A stretch of 64,000 bases of DNA, taken from contig NZ_CP081848.1 of the NCBI RefSeq assembly GCF_018982885.2, positions 1,860,001-1,924,000 of the forward strand, in the 5' to 3' direction. The position numbers and the translations under genes were made by a program. The notes under the pieces were generated by a model. That model was not told the origin of the DNA and did no database searches. It worked only from the letters and a program-made list of their open reading frames with translations. The stretch's first letter is position 1, and every line of letters begins with the position of its first letter. The DNA is from Polymorphobacter megasporae. GTDB taxonomy: Bacteria; Pseudomonadota; Alphaproteobacteria; Sphingomonadales; Sphingomonadaceae. This document shows positions 1 to 7,786 of the stretch, piece after piece.

Positions 1-892
1 GCTGGAGCCCGACCGTCGCCATGACCTCGGTGATGTCCTTCGCGAGTGCGGCGACACGGGCGGCGCGCGATTGCCATTCGGCGTCGCCAGCGAACAAGTG
101 CCCGTAATCCTTGATCGTCGTGCCGCAACCCGAGGTCGTCACGACGATCGCATCGAGGCCCTTGGCGATCTCCAACTCCCACGCGAGGATATTGGCCTTG
201 GCGAGGCGGCGCGCGTCGTCGGACTTGCCCATGTGATGCGCCAGCGCGCCGCAGCAGCCGGTGCGGGCGATGACCACCTCGACGCCGTGACGCGTCATCA
301 GGCGCACCGCGGCGTCGTCGATCGACGGCGCGAGGACCGGCTGGACGCACCCCGACAGCATTGCGACGCGGGCGACGCGCGGACCGATCGCTGGGAAAAC
401 GCCGGGCCGGTCGGCGACGCCACGGGGTACGGCGCGGGCGGGAGCGGCGGCTGCCATCGCCCCGAGCTGGCGCGGCAGGACGCCGGCGAAGGGGTGGGTC
501 AGGCGCGCGAGGCTCGTCGCGAAGCGAAAAATTCCGCGTCGGCTCAAGACGTTGGCGAGGAGGGAGCGGAGGAGGCGCTCGCCCGGCGGACGGCGGTAGG
601 TCACCTCGATATGCTCCCGGGCATGGTCGATCAGGTGCATGTAATCGACCCCCGACGGGCATGTCGTCGCGCAGCTCAGGCAGCTCAGGCAGCGGTCGAT
701 GTGCTTGACCGTCGACGGGGCCGGGGGCGCGTCCGACGCGAGCATGTCCTTGATCAGGACGATCCGACCGCGCGGGCTGTCGAGCTCGTCGCCAAGGAGG
801 AGGTAGGTCGGGCACGTCGCCGTGCAGAAGCCGCAATGGACGCACTTGCGGATGATGCCGGTCGCTTCGCGGGCTTCGGTTTGCGTCGTCAT
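1..892 (-). CDS. glcF: Glycolate oxidase iron-sulfur subunit GlcF (3' part cut by the window edge)
   Basis: About 297 N-terminal residues are present. They include two ferredoxin-type clusters, CVHCGFCTATCP near residue 17 and CLSCLSCATTCP near residue 68, each CxxCxxCxxxCP. A cysteine-rich CCG-type segment follows, with TGCCGALAHHMG. Together with GlcD and GlcE it forms the membrane-associated complex that oxidises glycolate (or D-lactate) to glyoxylate and passes electrons to the quinone pool; the Fe-S clusters carry the electrons. The ATG lies one base after the glcE stop, and CCTCC(TGAG) bases just upstream act as ribosome binding site, so translation is probably coupled. The C-terminus is outside the window. 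Confidence 0.93.
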   Translation of the reverse strand, partial: MTTQTEAREATGIIRKCVHCGFCTATCPTYLLLGDELDSPRGRIVLIKDMLASDAPPAPSTVKHIDRCLSCLSCATTCPSGVDYMHLIDHAREHIEVTYRRPPGERLLRSLLANVLSRRGIFRFATSLARLTHPFAGVLPRQLGAMAAAAPARAVPRGVADRPGVFPAIGPRVARVAMLSGCVQPVLAPSIDDAAVRLMTRHGVEVVIARTGCCGALAHHMGKSDDARRLAKANILAWELEIAKGLDAIVVTTSGCGTTIKDYGHLFAGDAEWQSRAARVAALAKDITEVMATVGLQ

Positions 893-893
893 C

Positions 894-2093
894 TCAGGAG
901 GTTGCCCATATCCGGCCGGGGTTGAGGACGCCGCCGGGATCGAACCGCTGGCGGACGCGATCGGACAATGCGGCGAGTGTTGGGGCAAGCGGCTGGAACG
1001 GCGCGACGGCGCAGCGGACGGCGTCGGGGGCGCGGACCAGCGTTGCATGGCCGTCGGCTCCGGCGGTCGCTGCGAGAGCGCCGCGTACCATCGCGGCATG
1101 GCCGTCGGCGGCATCGGGGAGAATCACCCAGACGAGGCCGCCGCCCCAATCGTAGAACCAGCGCGCGTTGCCGGGAGCGAGCGCGGCGGTGAAGGCGGCG
1201 GCGGTGGAGGGGGGCAGGACGACCCGCCAGACGATTTCGCCGGGCTTGGTGAAGCGTTCGACGCCGCCGATATCGCGCCAGATGGCCTCGGCGTCTTGAA
1301 TCGCCTCGGGGACGCCGAAATCACCCAATAGGTCCGCCAGATTTCGCGCATTTGCGGCCACCGCGACCGGAACGCCCGCCAGATGAAGCCGCGTCGCCGC
1401 GCGCACACGGTCCGCACATGCCCCGCACCCAGCGGGAACATGAGCAGCTGCCTGAAGCACCATCGGGCTATTTAGTGCGCGGGTCATCGCCACGATCGCC
1501 GCACGATCGCCGAGCCCGAACCACGTCAGCGTCATCGCAGCGCGCGGCGCGGGGAGGACCTTGATCGTTACTTCGGTCAGGACCGCGAGTGTCCCGAGCG
1601 CTCCGGCGAGCAATTTCGGCAGGTCGTAGCCGGTGACGTTCTTGATCACCTTGCCGCCTGCGGAGAAGTTTTCGCCGCGCCCGTTCACCGCCGCGAAGCC
1701 GAGGAAATGGTCGCGCGGCGCTCCCGCCGAGACGCGTCGCGAGCCGCCGAGGCCGAGGCCGAGCAGTCCGCCGAGGGTTCCGGCTCCCGGTTCTCCGCCC
1801 CATAACGGGGCGAGGTCGGGGGGATCGAACGCGAGGTGCTGGCCGTGTCCGGAAACCAGCGCGGTGATTTCGGCGACCGGCGTTCCCGGGCGCGCAGTCA
1901 GGACGAGTTCGGCCGGGTCGTAGTCGACGATGCCGCTGAGGCCCGACACATCGAGGACCGAGTCGGCATCGACCGGACGGCCATAGCCGCGGCGGCTGCC
2001 GGTGCCGATGACTTCAAGCGTCCGTCCCGCGGCATACGCCTCGCGCACCACATCGGCGACGGCGTCGGCGGTATCGGCATAAATCGTCGTCAA
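894..2093 (-). CDS. glcE: Glycolate oxidase FAD-binding subunit GlcE
   Basis: This 399-residue protein has an FAD-linked oxidase N-terminal fold (residues about 5-170, with VIGTGSRRGYG and a glycine-rich GTLGGLLGLGLGGSRR segment) and ends with the typical FDPGGVLNPGR signature. It is the second flavin-type subunit of glycolate oxidase. No ATG is available at the start: the reading frame opens after the glcD stop with TTG in the sequence TTTTGACG, so the proposed TTG overlaps the TGA of glcD (TTGA), which implies translational coupling. A later start would cut the FAD domain. It lies between glcD and glcF in one minus-strand operon. Confidence 0.92.
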   Translation of the reverse strand: MTTIYADTADAVADVVREAYAAGRTLEVIGTGSRRGYGRPVDADSVLDVSGLSGIVDYDPAELVLTARPGTPVAEITALVSGHGQHLAFDPPDLAPLWGGEPGAGTLGGLLGLGLGGSRRVSAGAPRDHFLGFAAVNGRGENFSAGGKVIKNVTGYDLPKLLAGALGTLAVLTEVTIKVLPAPRAAMTLTWFGLGDRAAIVAMTRALNSPMVLQAAAHVPAGCGACADRVRAATRLHLAGVPVAVAANARNLADLLGDFGVPEAIQDAEAIWRDIGGVERFTKPGEIVWRVVLPPSTAAAFTAALAPGNARWFYDWGGGLVWVILPDAADGHAAMVRGALAATAGADGHATLVRAPDAVRCAVAPFQPLAPTLAALSDRVRQRFDPGGVLNPGRIWATS

Positions 2094-3571
2094 AAGCGCG
2101 GCAGCTCGGGGAAGCGCGTCGCGCCGCGATGGACGTGGACGCGGCCCATCTCGGCGCAGCGACACAGTTCGGGGAAGACCTTGCCGGGGTTGAGCAAATT
2201 CCTGTCGTCGAACGCGCATTTGATCGCGGTCTGCTGCGCCAGATCGACCGCGGTGAACTGGCGGAGCATCAGGTCGCGCTTCTCGACACCGACGCCGTGC
2301 TCGCCTGTGAGGACGCCGCCGACGCGGACGCATTCCTCGAGGATCGCCGCGCCGACCGCCTCGGCGGCCTCGAGCTGTCCCGGAACGTCGCCGTCGTAGA
2401 GGATCAGCGGGTGGAGGTTGCCGTCGCCGGCGTGGAAGACGTTCGCCACCGACAGCCCGCGCGCGGCGGCGATTCTCGTGATCGCGGTCAGAACGGCGGG
2501 CAGGGTGCGGCGCGGGATCGTGCCATCGACACAGTAATAGTCCGACGCGATCCGGCCGACCGCGGGGAAGGCGGCCTTGCGCCCCGCCCAGAACAGGGTG
2601 CGTTCGATGTCGCTGTTCGATGCCTGGATCGTCGTTGCGCCGTTGACCAGCGCGAGCGCGTCGATCGTCGCGATCAGGTGATCGGCCTCGGCCGGGGTGC
2701 CGTCGACCTCGACGATCATCAGCGCCTCGACGTCGAGCGGGTAGCCGGCGTGGACGAATGCCTCGGCGGCATGGATCGCCGGGCGGTCCATGATCTCGAT
2801 CGCCGCCGGGATGATGCCGTCGCCGATGATCGCCGCGACACACTCGGCCGCCGCGACCATCGTCGGGAAGCCGAGGAGCAGGGCGCGCTGGCATTCGGGC
2901 TTCGGCAGGATGCGGACCGTGACTTCGGTGACGACGCCGAGCAGCCCCTCCGACCCGCAGACGATGCCGAGCAGGTCGTAGCCGGCGCCGTCGAGCGCCT
3001 TGCCGCCGAGCCGGACGATCTCGCCGGTCATCAGGACGAGCTCGACGCCGAGCAGGTTGTTGCTCGTCATCCCGTACTTCAGGCAATGTACCCCGCCGGC
3101 GTTCTCGGCGACGTTGCCGCCGATCGAGCAGGCGATCTGGCTCGACGGGTCGGGGGCGTAGTAGAAGCCGTCGCCCGCGACCGCGTGGCTGATCGCGAGG
3201 TTGGTGACGCCGGGCTGGACGACGGCGCAGCGGTTGGCGAGGTCGATGTCGAGGATGCGGTTGAACCGCCCGAGGCCGAGGACGATGCCGTCGGCGAGCG
3301 GCAGGGCGCCCCCCGACAACGACGTGCCCGATCCGCGCGGGACGACCTTGATCCCGGCGGCGTGGCAATAGTTAAGGATCGCGGCGACGTCGGCGGTCGT
3401 GCGCGGCAGGACGACCGCGAGCGGCAGCTGGCTATATGCGGTGAGCCCGTCGCTGGCGTATGCCGCGAGCTCGGCGGGGTCGTCGATGACGCTGTCGCTA
3501 ACGCCGCGCAGGCCGCGGACCAGCGCGACGCGGTCGGCGATCACGGCGTCGTCGGGACACGGCATCTTCAT
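2090..3571 (-). CDS. glcD: Glycolate oxidase FAD subunit GlcD
   Basis: This 493-residue protein is of normal GlcD length. The FAD-binding PCMH fold is seen from about residue 50, with PRGSGTSLSGGALP and the later VAGDGFYYAPDPSS and GGNVAENAGGVHCLKYG blocks. The C-terminal oxidase domain carries VFHAGDGNLHPL and GEHGVGVEK and ends LLNPGKVFPE. It is the catalytic subunit that oxidises the 2-hydroxy acid. It is first gene of glcDEF, divergent from the gntR regulator; an operator-like palindrome sits 34 bp upstream of its ATG. Related flavoproteins act on D-lactate or D-2-hydroxyglutarate, but the adjoining GlcE and GlcF make glycolate oxidase the best call. Confidence 0.93.
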   Translation of the reverse strand: MKMPCPDDAVIADRVALVRGLRGVSDSVIDDPAELAAYASDGLTAYSQLPLAVVLPRTTADVAAILNYCHAAGIKVVPRGSGTSLSGGALPLADGIVLGLGRFNRILDIDLANRCAVVQPGVTNLAISHAVAGDGFYYAPDPSSQIACSIGGNVAENAGGVHCLKYGMTSNNLLGVELVLMTGEIVRLGGKALDGAGYDLLGIVCGSEGLLGVVTEVTVRILPKPECQRALLLGFPTMVAAAECVAAIIGDGIIPAAIEIMDRPAIHAAEAFVHAGYPLDVEALMIVEVDGTPAEADHLIATIDALALVNGATTIQASNSDIERTLFWAGRKAAFPAVGRIASDYYCVDGTIPRRTLPAVLTAITRIAAARGLSVANVFHAGDGNLHPLILYDGDVPGQLEAAEAVGAAILEECVRVGGVLTGEHGVGVEKRDLMLRQFTAVDLAQQTAIKCAFDDRNLLNPGKVFPELCRCAEMGRVHVHRGATRFPELPRF

Positions 3572-3604
3572 CGCAGGCGGCAGGCTCCGGCTAATTAATC
3601 ATTT

Positions 3605-3614
3605 CTGTATGCAG
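3605..3614. promoter_or_regulatory. Putative GntR operator, glcDEF promoter
   Basis: CTGTATGCAG, a near-palindrome in the glcD-gntR divergent region. The identical 10-mer occurs upstream of the TonB receptor, and its reverse complement upstream of an SDR gene. GntR/FCD regulators commonly bind short palindromes of the TGTATACA kind. Binding by the neighbouring regulator is inferred. Confidence 0.55.
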
Positions 3615-3707
3615 TTGGCGTCGAGCGGACAAGGGCTGCCGAAAGCGCAGACACTGTGTCAATGCAACGGGCTTAACGCCGTCACGGTACGGTTGGCGTC
3701 GGCACCA

Positions 3708-3717
3708 CTGTATACTA
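3708..3717. promoter_or_regulatory. Putative GntR operator, gntR promoter
   Basis: CTGTATACTA, followed by TAC, ending 10 bp before the gntR ATG. Its exact reverse complement stands upstream of the MFS transporter gene. The position over the likely start of transcription suggests autoregulation together with the fumarylacetoacetate-hydrolase-family gene that follows. Confidence 0.55.
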
Positions 3718-3727
3718 TACTCGGCGC

Positions 3728-4459
3728 ATGACCGCGATGATCCCAATTCCCGATGCCACGCCGTCGACGCTGCGCAGCCATGTCGTCCGCAGGCTGCGTT
3801 CGGAAATCCTGTCGGGCAAGTACCGCCCCGGCGACCGGCTCAACGAGAGCCAGATCGCGCGCGAGTTCAACATCAGCCGAATTCCGGTGCGCGAGGCACT
3901 GTCGCAGCTCCAGGAGCAGGGGCTGGTGATGAACCACGAGCGGCGCGGGATGTTCGTCATCAAGCTCGGCGACGACGAGGTCCAGCAGATCAACAGCCTG
4001 CGGATGGTCCTCGAATCCGAAGCGATGCTGCTTGCGCGGGCGCGGATGACGCCGGCGATCCTTAGCGAACTGACCGCGCTGGTCGAGCAGATGGATGCGT
4101 GGGACGGGCCGCTGCTCGACGCCGCCGACCTCGACCGGCGTTTCCACGCGGTAATCTGGCGCGCGAGCGGCAACCCGTATCTCGAACGCGCGCTCGACCA
4201 GCTGACGACCGCGCTGTTCGCCCACAAGGCGCTCGAACACTCGAGCCGCGAGATCCGGCGGTGGCGGCTCAATCATCATCGCGCGCTGCTCGATGTCGTC
4301 GCGAGTCCCGATGGCGGCGATCCGATGATGGCGCTGCTGACGCATCTGCGGATGGCGTATAGCGAGCCCGAGAAATTCTCGAGCCTCGCGGTTCGCCCGG
4401 CGCTGCCCGCCGCCGCGATCCCTGCGCGCGCCAAGGCACCCGGCGCTGTCCCCGCCTAA
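3728..4459 (+). CDS. GntR-family (FadR/FCD) transcriptional regulator
   Basis: This 243-residue protein has an N-terminal winged helix (about residues 12-80, with LRSEILSGKYRPGDRLNE, IAREFNISRIPVREALSQL and the wing ERRGMFV) and a helical FCD effector domain (about 95-225), with the expected acidic and histidine residues (DLDRRFHAVIW, NHHRALLDVV) that in this family hold a metal and a carboxylate ligand. It probably controls the surrounding catabolic genes. A palindromic CTGTATACTA lies directly upstream, and relatives of it stand at the other four promoters of the locus. The effector is unknown; a glycolate, keto-acid or sugar-acid ligand fits the context. Confidence 0.9.
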   Translation: MTAMIPIPDATPSTLRSHVVRRLRSEILSGKYRPGDRLNESQIAREFNISRIPVREALSQLQEQGLVMNHERRGMFVIKLGDDEVQQINSLRMVLESEAMLLARARMTPAILSELTALVEQMDAWDGPLLDAADLDRRFHAVIWRASGNPYLERALDQLTTALFAHKALEHSSREIRRWRLNHHRALLDVVASPDGGDPMMALLTHLRMAYSEPEKFSSLAVRPALPAAAIPARAKAPGAVPA

Positions 4460-4474
4460 CTCCAAGGAATCCCC

Positions 4475-5320
4475 ATGAAATTACTGCGTTACGGCCCGAA
4501 GGGGCAGGAGCGTCCGGGTATGCTCGACGCCGACGGCGGCATCCGCTGCCTCGCCGGGGTGATCGGCGATATCGATCCGGGCGTCCTCGGCACGAGGCTG
4601 GCGGCGCTCGCCGGGGTCGACGTCGCGAGCCTGCCGCGGGTCGATGCCGGAGTGCGCCTCGCCGAGCCGGTCGCGCGAGTCGGCAAGTTCATCTGCATCG
4701 GCCTCAACTACCGCGACCACGCCGCCGAATCGGGCCAGCCGGTTCCCACCGAGCCGATCATCTTCACCAAGGCGATCTCGGCGATCATCGGCCCGAACGA
4801 CGACGTCGTCCTGCCGCCGACCTCGGCCAAGTCCGACTGGGAGGTCGAACTCGGCGTCGTCATCGGCAAGGAGGCGCGCTACGTTTCGGTCGAGGATGCG
4901 CTGGGTCACATCGCCGGGGTGTGCGTCGTCAACGACTTGTCCGAGCGCGAGTACCAGCTCGAACGCGGCGGGACGTGGGACAAGGGCAAGGGCTGCGACA
5001 CCTTCGGGCCGTTCGGGCCGTATCTGGTCACGCTCGACGAGGCGGGCGACCTCAATGCGCTCGGCCTGTGGCTCGACGTCAACGGCGAGCGGATGCAGAC
5101 CGGCAGCACGTCCGAACTGATCTTCGACGTGCCGTTCATCGTCAGCTACGTCAGCCGCTTCATGAGCCTCCAGCCGGGCGACGTCATCAGCACCGGCACC
5201 CCTCCCGGCGTCGGCATGGGCAAGAAACCGCAGCGCTGGCTGACCGAGGGCGACGTCATCACCCTCGGTATCGACGGGCTCGGCGAGCAGCGGCAGGCGG
5301 TACGGCGTTACGGGGCGTAG
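4475..5320 (+). CDS. Fumarylacetoacetate hydrolase-family protein, probable 2,4-diketo-3-deoxy-aldonate hydrolase
   Basis: This 281-residue protein starts 15 bp after gntR, preceded by AAGGAAT as ribosome binding site. The FAH fold shows GLNYRDHAAE, the metal ligands E123 and E125 in DWEVELGVVIG and D154 in NDLSERE, and the segment RGGTWDKGKGCDTFGPFGP, which resembles 2,4-diketo-3-deoxy-L-fuconate hydrolases. Such enzymes hydrolyse a C-C bond of a 2,4-diketo acid, giving pyruvate plus lactate (6-deoxy sugars) or glycolate (pentoses). The neighbouring glcDEF favours a glycolate-yielding C5 substrate, but this is inference. Other FAH enzymes (ureidoglycolate lyase, maleylpyruvate hydrolase) remain possible. 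Confidence 0.82.
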   Translation: MKLLRYGPKGQERPGMLDADGGIRCLAGVIGDIDPGVLGTRLAALAGVDVASLPRVDAGVRLAEPVARVGKFICIGLNYRDHAAESGQPVPTEPIIFTKAISAIIGPNDDVVLPPTSAKSDWEVELGVVIGKEARYVSVEDALGHIAGVCVVNDLSEREYQLERGGTWDKGKGCDTFGPFGPYLVTLDEAGDLNALGLWLDVNGERMQTGSTSELIFDVPFIVSYVSRFMSLQPGDVISTGTPPGVGMGKKPQRWLTEGDVITLGIDGLGEQRQAVRRYGA

Positions 5321-5853
5321 GCTCGCGGCCGGGGGGAAGGCACTGCAACCGGCCGGGGCGGGAAGACGGGGAGTCGTACCGTCCCGACCTTGCCGATGAT
5401 CGCGCTGACCCCTGCGGCGATCCCGCTCGCATAGTCGAGCCTGCGGAAGCGCGGGATCATCGCGCCTGTGAGCAGTTGATGGCACCACGCGTCGGGCAGG
5501 CTGGGTTCGAGGCCGTAGCCGACGCCGATCCGCACTTTGCGATCGGAGGCGACGACGAGGATGACGACTCCGTCGCTATATTTTGCGCGCCCGACGCCCC
5601 AGTCGTCGCCCAGTTTCGTCGTGAACGCCTTGATATCCTGTCCATGGAGTGATGGCATCGTGACGACGACCATCTGGTGCCCCGTCGCCTTCTCCCACGC
5701 CGCGAGTTGCCGGGTTAGTTGCGCCCGATCGCGGGCCGGGAGGACATGCGCGTCGTCGGTGACCCAGCCTGCAAGGGCTAGGGCCGGGCGCGCGGCTGCC
5801 GGTCCGCTCGACGCAATGGCGAGCAGCGCGAGCAGCAGGGGGAGCTTGGTCAT
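5308..5853 (-). CDS. Secreted or periplasmic TPM-domain protein
   Basis: This 181-residue protein has an N-terminal signal peptide (hydrophobic to about residue 20, ending AAARP) and a TPM domain (about 30-150): WVTDDAHVLPARDRAQL, GHQMVVVTMPSL, DDWGVGRAKYSDGVVILV and RKVRIGVGYGLE are the typical blocks. TPM proteins (YgcG/Psb32 group) are linked to membrane-protein quality control, and some have acid phosphatase activity. Unlike long family members it has no C-terminal membrane helix or glycine-rich tail; it ends in a proline/arginine-rich stretch. The gene is convergent with the hydrolase gene and their ends overlap by 13 bp. It need not belong to the catabolic regulon. Confidence 0.8.
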   Translation of the reverse strand: MTKLPLLLALLAIASSGPAAARPALALAGWVTDDAHVLPARDRAQLTRQLAAWEKATGHQMVVVTMPSLHGQDIKAFTTKLGDDWGVGRAKYSDGVVILVVASDRKVRIGVGYGLEPSLPDAWCHQLLTGAMIPRFRRLDYASGIAAGVSAIIGKVGTVRLPVFPPRPVAVPSPRPRAYAP

Positions 5854-5912
5854 TGCGGACGGTGCGGCGCGGGCACGCGGGGGTCAACAGCGGATGGGTC
5901 CGAAACAATTGT

Positions 5913-5988
5913 TGTCATCCCCGCGAATGCGGGGACCCAAGGTCACTGACGGCGGTGACCTTGGGTCCCCGCTTTCGCGGGGATGACA
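5913..5988. repeat. Long palindromic intergenic repeat (REP-like)
   Basis: Two 34-bp arms (5913-5946 and 5955-5988) are inverted repeats with one mismatch, around the 8-base loop TGACGGCG. Each arm contains its own small hairpin of the type TCCCCGCGAATGCGGGGA. A degenerate relative lies at 15153-15225. It lies between the convergent ends of the TPM gene start region and the SDR gene, so it could also end transcription of the SDR operon. Confidence 0.85.
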
Positions 5989-6040
5989 GTAAGTAAGGAG
6001 AGCGCCCGTCGTGTAACCGCCAACCCAGCGCCGGAGCGCC

Positions 6041-6769
6041 CTATAAACTCATGCCCCCGTCGATGACGATGTTCGCGCCCGACATGAAGCGTGCCTCGTC
6101 GCTGGCGAGCAGCACGGCGATCTCGGCGATTTCCGCCGGGGTGCCGAGGCGGCCCATCGGCTGGCGGGCGACGAACGCCGCGCGGGTGGCGGCGAGGTCG
6201 CCGCCCACGCTCATCCGCTCGGCGAGCGACGGGCTGTCGACCGTGCCGGGGCTGATCGCGTTGCAGCGAACGCCGTCGGCGATGAAATCGCGCGCGACCG
6301 ACATCGTCAGCCCGATCACCGCCGCCTTCGACGTCGCGTAGGCGAAGCGGTTCGGCGCGGCTTTCACCGACGACACCACCGAGGCGATGTTGACGATCGA
6401 CCCGGTGCCGCGCGCGCGCATCGGCGGGAGGAAGGCGCGGATCGTCGTCATCATCGAGACGACGTTGATGTCGAAGCTGCGCATCAGGTCGGCGGGATCG
6501 GCGTCGAGGATAGAGCCATTCGCGACCCACCCGGCACAATTGACGAGGACGTCGACATCGCGGTGCGCGGCGGCGACCGTGGCGACGGCGCCCGCATCGG
6601 TGACGTCCATCGCCACCGCCGTGACGCCCTCCGCGGCAGCGATCGCGTCGGGGCGCAGGTCGGTCGCGATCACCCGCGCGCCTTCGCGGACGAACGCCGC
6701 GATGATCGCCGCGCCGATGCCCTGCGCCGCACCGGTCACGAGGCAGGTTTTCCCGTCGAGCCGTCCCAT
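6041..6769 (-). CDS. SDR-family dehydrogenase, resembling 2-keto-3-deoxy-L-fuconate dehydrogenase / BDH2
   Basis: This 242-residue protein is a classical SDR: TGAAQGIG cofactor motif at residues 12-19, NCAGW, catalytic YATSK, and the C-terminal IDGGMSL. The blocks ATSKAAVIGLTMSVARDF and GVRCNAISPGTVDSPSL closely match the DHRS6/BDH2 group, to which bacterial 2-keto-3-deoxy-L-fuconate dehydrogenases belong. Oxidation of the C4 hydroxyl of a 2-keto-3-deoxy acid would give the substrate of the FAH-family enzyme encoded next door. The ATG at 6769 is preferred to the one at 6775 because AAGGGG is correctly spaced only for it. It is second gene of a two-gene operon with the SDR upstream (gap about 10 bp). 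Confidence 0.82.
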   Translation of the reverse strand: MGRLDGKTCLVTGAAQGIGAAIIAAFVREGARVIATDLRPDAIAAAEGVTAVAMDVTDAGAVATVAAAHRDVDVLVNCAGWVANGSILDADPADLMRSFDINVVSMMTTIRAFLPPMRARGTGSIVNIASVVSSVKAAPNRFAYATSKAAVIGLTMSVARDFIADGVRCNAISPGTVDSPSLAERMSVGGDLAATRAAFVARQPMGRLGTPAEIAEIAVLLASDEARFMSGANIVIDGGMSL

Positions 6770-6779
6770 CGCCATCCCC

Positions 6780-7583
6780 TTACGCCGCGTACACGCCGTC
6801 GCCGCCGTCGACGCGGAGGACCTGGCCGCTAATGAACCCGCTCCGCCCGCCCGCGAGGAAAGCGACGACACTGGCGATCTCGCTCGGCTGGGCATAGCGG
6901 TCGAGCGAAGGTCCCTCGCCCATCATCCGCGGGTCGGTCGCGCGCGTTGCGAGGAAGCGCGCGCTCATCGTCGGCCCGGGACTGACCGCGTTGATCCGCA
7001 CGCCGGCGGCGCGGACCTCGAGCGCGAGGCAGCGGGTGTAATGGACGATCGCCGCCTTGGCGCAGCCGTAGATGACCTCGGGTGAGACCCCGTGGTGTGC
7101 GTTGGTCGAGCCGAAGTTGACCACCGAGCCGCGGTTGCGCGCGATCATCCCGGGCACGATCGCGCGGCACATCAGGACGGTGCCGATGAAGTTGCGCTGC
7201 ATCACCGCGGTCGCGTCAATCAGGCTGATGTCGAGCGCGCCGTTGGGCGACGGTTTGGTCCCACCCGCGCCGATGTCGCCGCCGGCGCAGTTGATCAGGA
7301 TCGACACCGGGCCGAGACGGTCGGCGACGTCGGCGGCGATCCGCGCGACGCTCGCCTCGTCGGAAATGTCGCCGGTGACCGCGATCGTCCGGACCCCCGG
7401 GGTGACGAGCGCGGCGGCGACGGCGGTCAGGTTCGCGCCCTCGCCGTATTGTGCCGGGGCATCCTCGCTGATGTCGTGGATCGCGACGTCGGCACCCTGC
7501 GCGATCAGCGCCTCGACGATCGTCCGCCCGAGACCGCGCCCCGATCCGGTTACGAGCGCGACGTGCCCGGTCAATTCCCCCAA
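6780..7583 (-). CDS. SDR-family oxidoreductase
   Basis: This 267-residue protein is a classical SDR with TGSGRGLG at about residues 12-19, NCAGGDIG, the catalytic Y-x-x-x-K as YGCAK, and C-terminal VDGGDGVY. The proposed start is TTG (7583-7581) with AAGGGGAA upstream; no ATG is available in frame near there. It is first gene of the SDR pair and divergent from the MFS operon. A CTGCATACAG palindrome lies 14 bp upstream of the start. It could be a sugar or sugar-acid dehydrogenase of the same pathway; substrate not identifiable from the sequence. Confidence 0.8.
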   Translation of the reverse strand: MGELTGHVALVTGSGRGLGRTIVEALIAQGADVAIHDISEDAPAQYGEGANLTAVAAALVTPGVRTIAVTGDISDEASVARIAADVADRLGPVSILINCAGGDIGAGGTKPSPNGALDISLIDATAVMQRNFIGTVLMCRAIVPGMIARNRGSVVNFGSTNAHHGVSPEVIYGCAKAAIVHYTRCLALEVRAAGVRINAVSPGPTMSARFLATRATDPRMMGEGPSLDRYAQPSEIASVVAFLAGGRSGFISGQVLRVDGGDGVYAA

Positions 7584-7596
7584 TGCTTTTCCCCTT

Positions 7597-7606
7597 CTGC
7601 ATACAG
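7597..7606. promoter_or_regulatory. Putative GntR operator, SDR operon promoter
   Basis: CTGCATACAG is the exact reverse complement of the sites at 3605 and 18322. It lies just upstream of the ribosome binding site of the SDR gene starting at 7583, in the divergent region shared with the MFS operon. Confidence 0.55.
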
Positions 7607-7686
7607 GACGGCAGGCAGCGCAATCGGTGTATCAGCGTCTCTCAATAGGCAGCGCAATGGCTGATTGACAAGCAACATATTGCATT

Positions 7687-7696
7687 TAGTATACAG
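7687..7696. promoter_or_regulatory. Putative GntR operator, MFS-quinoprotein operon promoter
   Basis: TAGTATACAG is the exact reverse complement of the site next to gntR (3708-3717). It lies about 90 bp upstream of the MFS start codon, the first gene of the seven-gene plus-strand operon. Confidence 0.55.
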
Positions 7697-7786
7697 ACAC
7701 CGATTACGAGTTGCGTAGATGACCGTCGGCGGTTGGGGAGACGATGTGCGCGACGGGAATAACCAGACGGTATCGGCGCGACGATT

